A DNA stretch of 64,000 nt. Origin: Heliocidaris erythrogramma. Lineage: Eukaryota > Echinodermata > Echinoidea > Camarodonta > Echinometridae. This document shows, one piece after another, positions 42,735 through 64,000 of this stretch. How positions within the stretch are numbered: the first letter of the stretch is position 1; every line of letters starts with the position of its first letter. The translations under genes and the position numbers were made by a program. The notes under the pieces are model-generated. The model was not told where the DNA came from. It ran no database searches and worked only from the letters and a program-made list of their open reading frames with translations. The stretch is from the NCBI GenBank assembly GCA_025617745.1, contig CM046853.1, forward strand, positions 29,763,822 to 29,827,821. The letters are read 5' to 3'.

Positions 42735-44520
42735 CCCGAGAAGGCCGTACGAAACCAACGTTCCTCTACCGTTCGTAGACAGTTCGTAAGTTCACAGCCT
42801 AGTCGATGGTCTTGTCCAAGATTTTTTCAACGTCTTACGAAACCCCCTCTTCGTAAGGCGGCCGTACGAACGTCGAAAGAACATGGTAACAACCACGGAA
42901 GATTTTGTAGGGTCCAGAGACAATTCTAGAAGCCTTAAATTCTGACGATAATCGTGAGAACGCGTTAGGTCGTTCATAGAGGCTCTTGCGGCGTGCGTAA
43001 GAACTCCTTACGAACGGAGATCCGTACGGCGCTGCTACGAACGATTCTTGGGTTTGTAAGGCGTTTGTGAGGAGATCGTAAGGCGTACGTACAAAATTTG
43101 TGCAAAGTTTTAGGGGGTATAAAGCCAAACGCACGAAGTTCAAATCCTTAAAGCCTTAGTCACAACTGCCCGTACGTTTTTTCAGGACGCACGGTTTCTG
43201 CGTTTTTCGGGGTTGGAAAAAACGTAGAGGTCCGTGGCAGTTCGCACAGGGAGTATAAGTAGTAGCGTGGTTGCGCGGGCTTCATACGCAAGGAGCACGT
43301 ATGTCTTGCAGTTAACGTGCGGCACGCAAGGCGTCAGTATGCCTCAGTCGGAAATTTAATCGTGAGTGTAACGTGCAAATGCCGTGCGATTTGTATGTGC
43401 TCCGTGCAGATGACGCAAGGTTCACGTCCGTTAATCGCAAGTACACCGTACGTGTTGCAAGAACGTACGGGCCTGTTGCGCCACATTCACGCCGGTAGTA
43501 GGGTGAAAGCAAGATGAACGTACTAAAACCGTACGGCGACAGTACGGTCGGCGATGGATTTCCACCCTCTTAGCCACACGTGTTCTCTTCTGACCCCTGC
43601 CTCTCTTGCTCCAGGCATTGTGATTCAAGAGTCAGTCCTGATTTAGAAAATGTCTTGAAGAAACGTCGGACCTCCTGAAAACACTGAAAATTCAGAGCGA
43701 AAGTGTGAAAGTTTGTTTTTTGTTTGTTTATTTACGTTTTAAAGGCGCTTCTCATTCATAAAGAATATTTGCGTCTAAATATTGTTGCCCGCACGGTTTT
43801 TATACCGGCCCCAAATTGGCCGTACGTTGCACGCACGTGTTTTCATGCGCCGTGGGTGGGACACACGAAGCACGCAAGTCACATGCACGTTTTCAGCTTT
43901 GATTGGATACCCGCGTGGCACGCACGTGGCCCGCAAGGAGCGCATGCGCACTTGCGTGACCATCACATGCGTGCCTCGTGAGTGCTGTGAGACTGTGAGT
44001 GTTCATTACGTCCTGTCCACGGGCTGCCTGTCGTAGCGAGAACGCAGAAAATAATGTGCAATCACATTTTCGGCCTACGGCTTTAGCGTGCTGTCTGCGA
44101 ACTCGAAATTCCGTAAGAACAACCTGCGTCCCCCTTGCGTTTTCCCAAATTTCTGCCCGTAAACCACCCGTAAATCACCCGTACAAGCCCGTACGGGCAG
44201 TTGTGACTAAGGCTTAAACTTTCAACAGTCACAGAATTTTCGACAGTACACGGCAGCGCCTTTTTGCAACCCAACAAAATATACAAAACTTTACTTGAGA
44301 GTGCCGTGAGTTGCACGTACGACCATCTTGCGAAAACAAAATTCGTAAGAAGGCCGTAAGTCTGAAAGAATAACTCAAGGCATTCTTACGGAAAACATAC
44401 GAATTCTATAGGGCAATTGTGTAACCGAAAATCACTTCGTTTCTCAAGAAGGTCTTCAGTTTAAACGGCGTTCATACGAACTTCGTAAGAAGGCCGTAAA
44501 AAGGCCGTAAGAATATATGC
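42735..44520. mobile_element. CGTAAG-rich element carrying a nested transposon
   Basis: The flanking parts (42735-43150 and 44215-44520) are crowded with CGTAAG, CTTACG and GGCCGTA(C/A) motifs on both strands, a pattern like subterminal transposase-binding repeats. The middle is a separate element at 43151-44214. The outer termini are not resolved. No transposase frame is recognised. Confidence 0.5.
43151..44214. mobile_element. CpG-rich DNA transposon with 26-base TIRs, nested
   Basis: TIR AAGCCTTAGTCACAACTGCC plus CGTACG at 43151-43176 is repeated exactly inverted at 44190-44215. Flanks read TAA-like on both sides, compatible with the 3-base (TWA) duplication of PIF/Harbinger elements; the family is inferred. 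The interior is dense in GCACG, CGTACG and ACGCA motifs, like 16845-17941, and has no long coding frame. Confidence 0.82.
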
Positions 44521-45379
44521 CCCATCTTCGAATCTCTACATAAATGGTCCCTTCTCCCTTTTCTCTCTTTCTAGTTTGGATTTAATTTGAAAAGATCCTA
44601 ACCATTTTCTATTCAGTACATTTGCTTTGAAGGAAATATCAAACTATCAAATCCTCGTAAGCAAGAGAATACCAATAATGACCGTTTAATCTCTCAAGCT
44701 TCTTTTTCTCAATACCTTTTATTAATTAATTAATTAATTATTATTTATTAATAAATTAATAAATAAATACTACTTAATGTTTTCAACGTATCTGCAAGAA
44801 ATGAGTCCTTAAACATACCTTCAATATTATCCTTCACCCACGTCAAAGCAGCGACCTGGTCAAGCATCCCATAGTTACCCGGTGCTATGTCGTCATCTAA
44901 AGAAAGCAACATACTCATAATAATAATAATGAAAGATACTGGCCAGTTTGCTTACGTTAGATGAATCAAGAGCAGTGATTTTTTTTTACTTGAAGTTAAA
45001 TTAAGTTTCAATTAATAAAATAAATTAACAGTCCACAAATAATTATAAAAAACACAGGATGAATCATTTTTGTATAGGAGAAAACCTGTTGATACTGATG
45101 AATAATAAATGAAAGATTTATTCGATTGAGAAACCTTTCGCATTATAATTTAGTTGGTATAATACCTGTTGACAGGAAACCAAATACACCCAGTCGATAG
45201 TTGATTGTAACAATGATGACATCACCAACTACCACCAGCGGTACACCATAGAAATCGTAGGTAGATGATGTTCCTGATTTGAACCCTCCACCATGGATCC
45301 AAACCATAACAGCAATCTTCTGAGGCTGAAGAAGAAAATGATCAATATGTGAGAATTAGATCATTCATGATACGTTATA

Positions 45380-45422
<43 letters not shown>
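45380..45422. repeat. (GT)n(AT)n microsatellite
   Basis: GT array followed directly by an AT array, just upstream of pseudogene exon 3 on the coding strand. Confidence 0.95.
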
Positions 45423-45949
45423 GCCAACATGTGCCGTATATGCGTATTGCTGAAGGCTCTTGAATCTAATAGCAGAGGTCTTATTTCACTGGATGGTACG
45501 TTAGCGGGACAGTGAACAATGAGGTTTATTCCGTCACAATACATTGCTGTACATTAGCAGGACACTCGCGGACATTAGCAGGACATTCAGACAATGCTCC
45601 TAACAAAGCACTGTCCTGCTAAGGTACCATATAGAGTTATATATACATCCCTGGACACCCTGCGTGTGTTTTACCCACATTTGTCATCTCGACCCAGGTA
45701 ACGCTGTCCAATAGCAGAACCCTCAAAGGAAGAACATTATTAACAAGTTGATGAGGCTACCCTGATTAAAAGAATAAAGACAGATACTTTTAACATTTGA
45801 CTGTGGTCAATAAAGTATATTCAATAGAATTTTCGAGATCCTAAAAGAGTGGAATTAATAGAATAGAGTGGGTTTTTCATGACATGATCGTCCAGCATTT
45901 TCTTACAATTTGATTTGATTTCACGTATGACAATAAGCCAGCGCGTACA

Positions 45950-46224
45950 TTGCAGGGTCATAATTAGTACATGGTACAATTAAGCCCTATACCCAATACG
46001 CTCGGTCTGCGGTCCGATTGGGAAGAAATGTGATAGCAATTGATATAAACATTTGAACACTTCAAATATATTTGATTGAGGTTCGGATTAGTCATATAGA
46101 TAGTAAACTTTAAATTACGGCCTATTGCGAGCCTTACAATTGGAGGAAAGGCCAAATCGACTCCGAGTCGTAGTGACGTCAGAGCAGTCTTACAATTTTC
46201 TACGATTTGAGACTGATTCGGCCC
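45950..46224. repeat. Repeat insertion disrupting pseudogene exon 2
   Basis: Homology to esterase exon 2 stops after EDCL at 46225, and unrelated sequence follows. Its left limit is not resolved. The block includes AATCAGTCTCAAATCGTAG and TGACGTCACTACGACTCGGA on the minus strand. Element family unknown. Confidence 0.5.
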
Positions 46225-46730
46225 TAGGCAGTCCTCATCCATGAAATCCGGATAATAGAAGGAAGCGACGGGTGACTGGAGACAAACAGGTCGATAGGTA
46301 GTAGCATTCCACTGTCTGAACCATCTCCTCTTAGGTTTGGGAGGTCAAAACGGGCAGGGGGTCGGCAAAAGGCACACCCTGTAGAAATTATCATTATGAC
46401 AAATATTAAAAACCATCAGTCAATGTATAAAAGATGCTGATAATACTGTTTTGTGTCAAAGAAATAACTGCTGGCTGCCTGAAACGAAACAAACAGACAT
46501 ACCGCCTTGTATTTTTCAAATAAACACCACAACTTTTCATAAGTCAGAAAAAGCAATGTTACTGACAATATACAAACATTTAATTGCAGGAGATTCCTTC
46601 ACATATCTTTTATCACTTTTCGTTTCTTGCCAGTCCCTTCCAAAATGTTTGAATCAAGATGCATAGGACAAATTGTAATTTTAAGAGTTACTTCTCATTT
46701 ATTGACATGTTTGTTGATAGGAAGCTGGCA

Positions 46731-46945
46731 TACACTCTTAGAAATGTTGGGTAAATGCCACTGGGTAAATGAAGATTGGGCATAGGTTGGTTAAATCTTG
46801 CTCAACTTTTACATGCATTTACCCAACATTGGTCAAAAATAAGAATGAAATTGGTAAAGTTTACCCAAAAGTTGGTCGGACTCATAAGGACCCTCATGTT
46901 GGGTAAAATTTGGGTAAAATTTTGCCCAATATTTCTAAGAGTGTA
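46731..46945. mobile_element. MITE with CACTCTTAGAAAT ends and TA duplication
   Basis: Begins TACACTCTTAGAAATGTTGGG and ends CCCAATATTTCTAAGAGTGTA. The interior repeats GGGTAAA and TTTACCC several times. The flanking TA fits a Tc1/mariner-type target duplication (inference). It lies between exons 1 and 2 of the esterase pseudogene. GGGTAAA-like sequence at 24675-24815 may be a relative. Confidence 0.85.
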
Positions 46946-47928
46946 CATATACCTGCCAAGTGCCAAATCTAACCCATAAACAAAACTGAAAATCAATATT
47001 ATGCTTACCAAGAATAATACATCGGCTTTCTTTGAGACGTTTATAAATACATTCTCCTCGAATAAAACCGTCTTTCCTATGAGTTCTCCTTGACAGTGAC
47101 TGTTGGGTCTTCCGAACTTATAGTCCCGCTCGAACTTGCCGACAGAACGTAATAGAAAAGCACCAATCGCAATATGAGATACATCTTGTAATCATAATTT
47201 TGTAGTGCATTCAACGCTACCATTTATCTCTGGAAGGTCCAAATTATCTCACATATTATACGCAGGATCATTTAATCATTTAGACCTCATTTGCAAATTG
47301 TCTTTAGCTAAAATCAGTCAGCACAATTATATAAAAAAAATTCTGGAAATGAAATGCGACGCTGACCATGTCATTTTACACAGCATTATAAAAAACAACA
47401 AATCCAAATTAATTGCGCTATGAATGTACGCCTTATAATTACTACCCCCGGTGTTACGTTTATCTTACGTATTCTGAGTCACCGTGACGATCAAACAATA
47501 TTACGCAATAGAGAGAATTTACGGTGGGTAAACAATTAGCGTTAGAGCATTGCCATAGGTATTGGACTGCTCATCGCTTTTTAATCTTTATACCAATCAT
47601 ATGAGCATCCCGAATAATATAAATATCCAAAGTAATGACTTACTATTCAATTCCAAGTAGAACATGTATAATATTGATAATGTTTCCCAAATATTAACTG
47701 GTTAATGTTGGAACATGTCTTTGGGAGTTTCAAGCTAATCCTACAGGATAAACCGATGCATTAGCTTTAAAGATGTGTCAAATTGAAACATATAAAAAGG
47801 TAACTGTGCCAAATCGAGAAGGAATTACCATTTTTTCAAGATAATCAATAAAACGAGTTTTAAGGCATATTATATTATCACTGTCTCATATTTCTGAAAG
47901 GATGTTTAAAAACATTATGTCATCTTCA

Positions 47929-48334
47929 CGTGGAGAAGGTTTACGGTTCACCATGTGTGTTGGTAGGAGGAAAGGGAAAAAGGAAATTAGAAATGGATAG
48001 ACGAGAAAGGATGACAAGAGAGAAAAGAAGAAATATTCTTTCATCTCCTGATGACGGACAGTCAACCTGTCCGAAACGTCGAGTAACCTCCTACTCAAGC
48101 CTCATCTACTCAAACCTTCGCTACTCAATCCATCGCTGCCCATCCATCGATCATCAACCAAGTCTTCTCATCTCATCTCATCTGGTCTACAGTCCTTTTC
48201 AGGACTTCACCCATTGTCACGAAAGAATATTTCTTCTTTTCTCTCTTGTCATCCTTTCTCGTCTATCCATTTCTAATTTCCTTTTTCCCTTTCCTCCTAC
48301 CAACACGCATGGTGAACCGTAAACCTTCTCCACG
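47929..48334. mobile_element. Inverted-repeat element with 114-base arms and hammerhead-like motif
   Basis: Left arm 47929-48042 and right arm 48221-48334 are complementary over 114 bases with only one mismatch noticed. The 178-base centre starts with a hammerhead-ribozyme-like core at 48048-48080 (CTGATGA, a 6-bp stem, GAAAC), followed by CTACTCAA repeats. No coding frame. Origin uncertain; Penelope-like or retrozyme remnants are possible relatives. Confidence 0.85.
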
Positions 48335-49324
48335 GTATAAGCTCCATCATGCAAACCTTCAAAGATCATCTAATTATGTCATCTCTTTTGAAAAATGACA
48401 TAATATAAAAATAGGCATTCGAAATATTTATGTTAAAATGTTATAAAAGCAATACGACATATACATACATGTCTACACTGGCAACTACAATGATAGGAGT
48501 ATTATAGCGATTTCAGTGTATTCTTGATAGTATATTAACCTATTACATTTATATGAGATCACACGATATTCCATAAGCATTATTATTATTTCGAGATTTC
48601 GAGATTTAAATATCCTCAATGTGTTTGATATGCATTATTTATGTGTAGGAAACTTCATGCATGACTTGAGTAATAACTTACCCCACTCTTTAACAGATTA
48701 TTGTGATACGATACAACACAATTATTCAACGAGACAAAAAAACAACAACACATGTCGTCAGGTCATTTACCAAAATGAAGGACTGCCCAAGGTCAATCTT
48801 CTCTCTTTCCACTTCAAGTAATACCAACATATTTCTTTTTGTGAAAAAGTCTATATTATGCATGGAACCAAACGTGTTTGAAGAAGCACATGTTTTGTTT
48901 AAAGTTTTCTAGTATATACAGTTAACTTTTATCATTAGTGCTCGAAGATATTCAGACAATTGGCACAAAATTATATGTATTGCTATCAGGAGGACTATTA
49001 TAATGTATAGCCTTCGTAGAAGCGTATACTAGTCTATAAGACATTTCTGTTTTAAATTTGTTTCTAAAATTTTCTAAGTAACTAGATTCATTCATAATCT
49101 TAGGTACAATTACGATAAAATATTGTAGGTTAATGAATCTCTGATTTACAATATCTATGATTCAAATAAAGCTGCTATTTGGAAAACGCGATTACAGTAC
49201 ACAAATGTTATGTAGAATGTAAACAAGGTTCGCTTACTTCTATATTTGAAACTTCATATGGAACTGAATATATTTCAACACACCACGCTTGGAAAAGTAT
49301 ATGTATGTATGTATGTATGTATAT
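48335..49324. other. Intergenic: CES-B 3' flank
   Basis: A/T-rich, with a short TGTA array at 49300-49322. On the minus strand an AATAAA overlaps the CES-B stop codon (49329-49324); no better polyadenylation signal was picked out. Confidence 0.5.
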
Positions 49325-59751
<10,427 letters not shown>

Positions 59752-59943
59752 TGTGGCTAGGTGTATATTTATGCGTTAAGTTGCAACATAGCGCACAATT
59801 TGAAGGCCAATACATGAACCCCGATCCGTAGAAAACGATATGACCTCGGTGATGACATCTAACCAAACCAAATTGAAAGGTAAACAACTGCAATGTTCTA
59901 AATGTCTATTTACGGTTGTATTTTATTGATCTGCATATTGTAA

Positions 59944-60554
59944 AGGCGGATCCAGAAGAGAAGAGTGGGTAAAGCGGCTGGAAACCATAATGTATTGAAT
60001 AAAATAACACACAAACGATAACGCTTCTCGTAGGGCTTTAGTTTTGGGTTTACATTTTCCACATTCTTGATATAATTTGTCAGATTATTTCGAGAGTAAA
60101 AAAGAATGTTCATGTCCCCCCCCCCCCCGTCCCCCCCCCCCCCCCCCCCTCTCTCTCTCTCTATATATATATATATCTCTCTCGATCGACGAAGAAATCC
60201 CGACGAGGGCCAGTGGGATTCCCGTAATCATATTCCCAGAAGATATTTACAAAAAAATATTGCTCTCAAAAGCCCACGTCTCCATCAAAGAGTCACAAAG
60301 TCTAGGGCATGTAGGGAGGGCCCTGTCGGATTCCAGGGCCCCGTCTTGAAAAGAGTTGCGATTGATTCGAATCGATCTCAACTCGAAATCAATCGAATCG
60401 GATTCCAGGGCCCTGTCTTGAAAAGAGTTGCGATTGATTCGAATCGATCTCAACTTGAAATCAATCGAAAATCCTATCTCTTAAGTACACAGTTGCGATT
60501 GATTCGAATCAATAGCAACTCTTTATAAGACGGGGCCCAGAAATCGTATTTCCG

Positions 60555-60588
<34 letters not shown>

Positions 60589-60631
60589 GGGGGGATTTCG
60601 ACCTTCCTTTCTGACACTCCATGATCCGCCC
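59944..60631. mobile_element. GGCGGATC-ended element containing a nested MITE
   Basis: Begins AGGCGGATCCAG and ends GATCCGCCCCT. Contains a C run (60115-60147), a TA array, a nested GGGGCCC-ended MITE (60337-60538) and a G run near 60558-60587. It starts about 190 bases upstream of the CES-B start codon. Confidence 0.55.
60327..60540. mobile_element. MITE with GGGCCCCGTCTT ends, internally duplicated
   Basis: A 72-base unit with CCAGGGCCC(C/T)GTCTTGAAAA and GATTGATTCGAATCGATCTC is present twice (60327-60398 and 60399-60470). The right end, AACTCTTTATAAGACGGGGCCC, is its inverse. Confidence 0.8.
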
Positions 60632-61001
60632 CTGTATGTTGCATTACAGACAAAGTTCAAAAATTCATCATCGTCTATTGACCTTTGGATAGAAGTTGCC
60701 GATGGAGTTACACTTGCTAACATCTGAAGCTTTCTTCATTGATAGAAATGCACTGCAATAAATTACAATGCATATCCTGTCTCATGAAGCTAAAAATACA
60801 CCTTGGTCACGTTCATTACGTATATATTTTGTAATAAATTTAATTTTTAATCATCGATAATAAAAGTTTTGAAACACCCATCTCCATAAATGTTTTCTTT
60901 AGCGAATCAATTTCAACCTTGCAGAAAACCACTTTCTATTCGTTGGAAGATATAGGTCATGCAGTCCGCGATCATTCAAGCATATCAAGCTGCCTTATGA
61001 T

Positions 61002-61580
61002 CAGTTGTGTGTATCTAGGAATTATGGCGCCCGTGCAAAAAATCAAATTGCGCCCCTATACATATATGGAACTGTACACGCAAGAGAGAGAGAGAGAGAG
61101 CGAAGCGTCCTAGCGGTGTATTTTTGCATTTCTTATGGATTTAACCTACAGGAAAAGTCCCACTGATAAACTGTTTTGTATTCACTTCTCCATCAATGGG
61201 GCGCAAAAAAAAAAAAAAAAAATTAAGAAATATAGCCGAAAAATTAGCAAGACAAATGTCACTAAATTACTTTGTTTCATCAGTTTTGAATCCTTTTACA
61301 ACGCCATTTATATTCTTGTAGGTCTATATCCTATATTAGGGCGCGAAACAAAGCGACCCTGAGTCGACAAAAGCAAAGCGACAGAGCTTTCAAAAGATTT
61401 TCGCATTTTAAACCTAAAAAACCCCCCTCTATTTCTAATGCTCTTACATTGCGGATTGGGTGCGCATAATCCTCAAGTAAAATTTTCTTTCTCTTTCTCC
61501 CATTTTCGGGTTTTTTGGTTGCACCCCTTCAAGTGCCGCCTGGGCCACGTGCTCCCCTGCCCCCCGTACATACGCCACTG
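61002..61580. mobile_element. CAGT...CACTG inverted-repeat element, copy 2
   Basis: Starts CAGTTGTGTGTATCTAGGAA, TTATGGCGCCC and ends CCGTACATACGCCACTG. Shares ends and interior landmarks (GGGGCGCA, GCGCATAATCC, CAAGTGCCGCC) with 22255-22998. Confidence 0.7.
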
Positions 61581-61796
61581 CCTATGATTGATCAGTTCCA
61601 GGATAAGGCCACTGTTATATGGATGTATAGCCATTTCTTGAGCTAAACTAAAGGGATGATGCATGTTTTGGAACTAAACTATTTCTAATCTATATGTTTT
61701 ATTTGATATTTTGTGTACCTACTAAAAATAAATCAGTTCTCATTTTAGAACTTTGTAACCAAACTCTGTGGTGTTCAACAGCTTTGCCAGAATCTC

Positions 61797-61827
<31 letters not shown>

Positions 61828-62726
61828 CTTCTCTCTCTTTCTCTGGCTTTCTTTATATCTCCCTTTATTAACTTTATCTTTTCTATCCTGCATTTCCCTC
61901 TATGTGTATATCTCTCCCTCTGTTATTCTAAAATGCGTTGATTCTTTATCAAAAACTACGGAGGTAATAAAGTAAACATGTCAATGTTTGCGATCTCAAA
62001 ACACAATTTATATTTCAAATAGACATCAAAATAGTTAGATTAATTTTCAATGATAAAGAATATATATTTCTACCAATTACTTCTGTTTCATTTATCATTT
62101 TCACGATTCATTGCAACTTATCCGTAATTTGCCATTATATTATTCCAAAACTACTAAATCCATGTCTTATTTGAGGCAATGACATTAGGCTACACATTGT
62201 GCGTTTTATGAAGGGTTTTAGAACAATAGTGAATTATCATATTATTGTCTAATATATTATTATACAATAATACATATAGGCCTAATATTCTTTGGAGGGG
62301 GATAATGGTTACTTTTAACTTTCGTGACAAAATATTCAATGAAAAAGGATAAAATTAATAGGTTTAACATAAATATACTCCCAGTAATGATGCTGACCAT
62401 TTTTATCATGTTCATTTAGTACGAAATGAAAAGCGTTGGCATCGTTCCTAATTCACCCCATGTTCCTATTCACCAATTTTTACGGTATACAAAGAATAGT
62501 CGCTCTTTTTATTGATATCCGCAGATGGAAGATATCCCACCATTTGCACCTAATAATATTCCATCAAAATGTTTTGCAGCTATGTTATATCTTTTTTCCA
62601 AAGTGCCTTATCCAAAGTACCTAAATATTGTTCTTATTTTCGTGATTCTTCCATGTGTGTTTCTGGTACGATTATCATTTTGTAGTTTCCGTCAATGAGT
62701 GACTTCAGATTATCACAAATCACTCT
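61581..62726. other. Intergenic between CES-C 3' end and CES-B
   Basis: A/T-rich, with a TCTC array at 61800-61855. No gene recognised. Confidence 0.55.
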
Positions 62727-64000
62727 TTAATCATTGCATGGTGTATGCTTCTGATACTCGTCAAATTCTGTCCTCCACAATGCCATGTCGATCTTCCAGG
62801 ACTGGTAGCCTTCTCTCCACTCCTTCACGTCCTCATCTAGATTACCTGGTGATGTAATGATAAATTCTATTATTCCACTTCATTTATAATACTGTAAGCT
62901 AAATTTGAAAGAAGGCAAAAGTGCCACTAGTTATCCTACGAAAAAATGTTTGTGAAACCTACGGGGTCATAATATTGTTTTAAGTTTTATAATTATTTCA
63001 CTGCTTTTCCTCAAGATTTTGTTAACATCAGAAGAACATGAAATGTATCTCACTGGGAAAATACAATATTAATTAGTTTGCTAATATTCATATTGTCAAA
63101 CTGTTAGTTGATTAGAATTATTGTCATATTGTCAAACTATTAGTTGATATGTTACTATGACATCATGGGCCCCCATTTCATAACACTTGCTATTGATAAC
63201 AACTAACACATATCTATGACAAATTTGCTGTCAGTTAACCAAATTCAATAATTTCAGTTATTTCAGTAATTACAGTTATTGTATCTTGTTATTGATAACA
63301 AGTTTTTATGAATCTGGGCCCCTATTTCTGTACGAACAATATCAATGTACACATTTCAGTTGGCCAACCGTCAATAGCAATTGATATGTTGGTAGATACC
63401 AGTAAATGCAGCAAGAGTGTATAGGTTTTCATTCCACAGGTGACACTGCCTTGCTCGAACCGCTCTTCCCTCTCCAAACTCTGGGGAGAGTTCTTTATGA
63501 CGTAATTCGGGTATGGTGTAAAGGGGCCAACTATCGAACCTCTGATCAGAAGAATCATCTCCATCTGTAGTGGGTAGGTTTGGGTTCCTGAAGCGTAAAC
63601 AAATGACATGTTACCAATTAACGAGAAATTGACAAACAATACATCATAATTTTATTCATCATAATATTGACAAGAAAATCCATGTGTTCCAATCTGTTCA
63701 CAATGGAGCGTTGTTTTTGCGTATGAGTGTCGTAGTCTTTACCAGGTGTTCAGACAAAGAGCAAATGTAATGTTCTTTTCATTTTAGGCAGCGGGGTCGA
63801 GACCAAAACACCGAAAATTCGAGACCGAGTTTGGTCTGGGCCCTATCGCTGATCTCTTTATCATTCTCTGAATTTCTTTTTGCTGCGTCGTTCCCTATGT
63901 GTTTTTAGAAATAACTAAAGATAGTGGAATTTATGAGCTTCATTTCACTAGAACTTACCCCGATTTAGCGAAGTTAGTCCAATATCGCATGACCTGGACT
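62727..64000 (-). CDS. CES-C: cholinesterase-like esterase, last three exons (5'-partial)
   Basis: The 3' end of a further paralogue upstream of CES-B in the same orientation. Exons: 64000-63959 (partial; VMRYWTNFAKSG, matching MRYYTNFAKTG of CES-A), 63587-63400 (NPNLPTTDGDD, WPLYTIPELRHKELS, ARQCHLWNENL) and 62845-62727 (T-type tail, stop TAA). Borders are AG/GT and phases 2 and 1 join as in CES-A and CES-B. The tail reads EWREGYQSW, then W at the next heptad, FDEYQK and ends PCND. The conserved Cys in RQC would pair with an upstream Cys outside the window. Catalytic residues are not in view, so activity cannot be judged. Confidence 0.92.
63167..63322. mobile_element. MITE with GGGCCCCCATTTCATAA ends
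   Basis: Left end GGGCCCCCATTTCATAACAC with TTGATAACAA, and right end TTGTTATTGATAACAAG with ATGAATCTGGGCCCC, form inverted repeats over about 156 bases. It lies in the CES-C intron before the last exon. Confidence 0.82.

Larger units (their letters stand above)
44819..47184 (-). pseudogene. Broken cholinesterase-like esterase: exons 1-4 only
   Basis: Four exon-like blocks on the minus strand match CES-B: 47184-47009 (signal peptide MYLILRLVLFYYVLSAS, then TISSEDPTVTV; after a one-base frame change GELIGKTVLF and FINVSKKADVLF), 46378-46225 (GVPFADP, then after a second frame change WNATTYRP and ending EDCL), 45325-45166 ([26 protein letters not shown]; intact, 160 bases) and 44896-44819 (intact, 78 bases, LDQVAALTWVKDN). 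Splice borders of exons 3 and 4 are preserved. Exon 2 is cut at its 3' end by inserted repeat sequence. Exons 5-10, including the catalytic Ser, Glu and His, are not found in the 8 kb that follow. Frameshifts plus missing exons indicate a dead partial paralogue; sequencing errors could explain the frameshifts but not the missing exons. Confidence 0.85.

Noticed and set aside
43312..44217. Multiple Arg/Thr-rich frames of 60-85 codons
   Set aside because: Overlapping frames in all phases of a CpG-rich transposon; no motif supports a protein.
45964..46242. 92-codon frame starting MDEDCL on the minus strand
   Set aside because: Only the first six residues are esterase exon 2; the rest reads into inserted repeat sequence.
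47930..48322. 130-codon plus-strand frame over the inverted repeat
   Set aside because: Its two halves are translations of opposite strands of the same arm; no protein family recognised.

Overview
This is eukaryotic, animal DNA. The genes are split into many short exons with GT/AG borders and kilobase introns, and the spaces between are filled with SINEs, a decayed LINE, many small inverted-repeat transposons, (CTA)n microsatellites and long G or C runs. The gene content (a DUR3-type urea symporter plus T-tailed cholinesterase-like esterases) and the repeat style fit an invertebrate deuterostome. A sea urchin or other echinoderm is my best guess; this is inference, because no species marker is visible.

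Layout. (1) 1-16.8 kb, plus strand: ten exons of a DUR3-like solute:sodium symporter, lacking only its N-terminus, which lies left of the window. (2) 16.8-29.6 kb: no gene recognised; CpG-rich transposons, foldback elements, (CTA)n tracts and G/C runs. (3) 29.6-36.2 kb, plus strand: complete 8-exon cholinesterase/carboxylesterase-like gene (CES-A, about 609 aa). (4) 36.2-44.8 kb: MITEs, SINE pieces, a frameshifted LINE reverse transcriptase carrying its own foldback insertion, and a nested CpG-rich transposon. (5) 44.8-47.2 kb, minus strand: the first four exons of a broken esterase paralogue. (6) 49.3-59.8 kb, minus strand: complete 10-exon paralogue (CES-B, about 610 aa). (7) 62.7-64 kb, minus strand: the last three exons of a further paralogue (CES-C), running off the right edge.

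The esterase genes form a local tandem family. Homologous exons have the same lengths and phases (160, 78, 119 and 182 bases), and all three intact 3' ends carry a separate last exon encoding a Trp-repeat tail with a near-terminal Cys, closely resembling the T (WAT) tetramerisation peptide of acetylcholinesterase. They are probably secreted alpha/beta-hydrolases able to form tetramers, but they lack the choline-binding Trp segment, so their substrates are unknown. Nothing in the sequence links the urea symporter functionally to the esterases; they are only neighbours.

No single element stands out as a clearly new system. The best candidates for follow-up are the T-tailed divergent esterase cluster, the Cys-rich loop in the symporter, a hammerhead-ribozyme-like core beside a 114-base inverted repeat, and a pair of near-identical TTAA-flanked elements in introns of two different genes.
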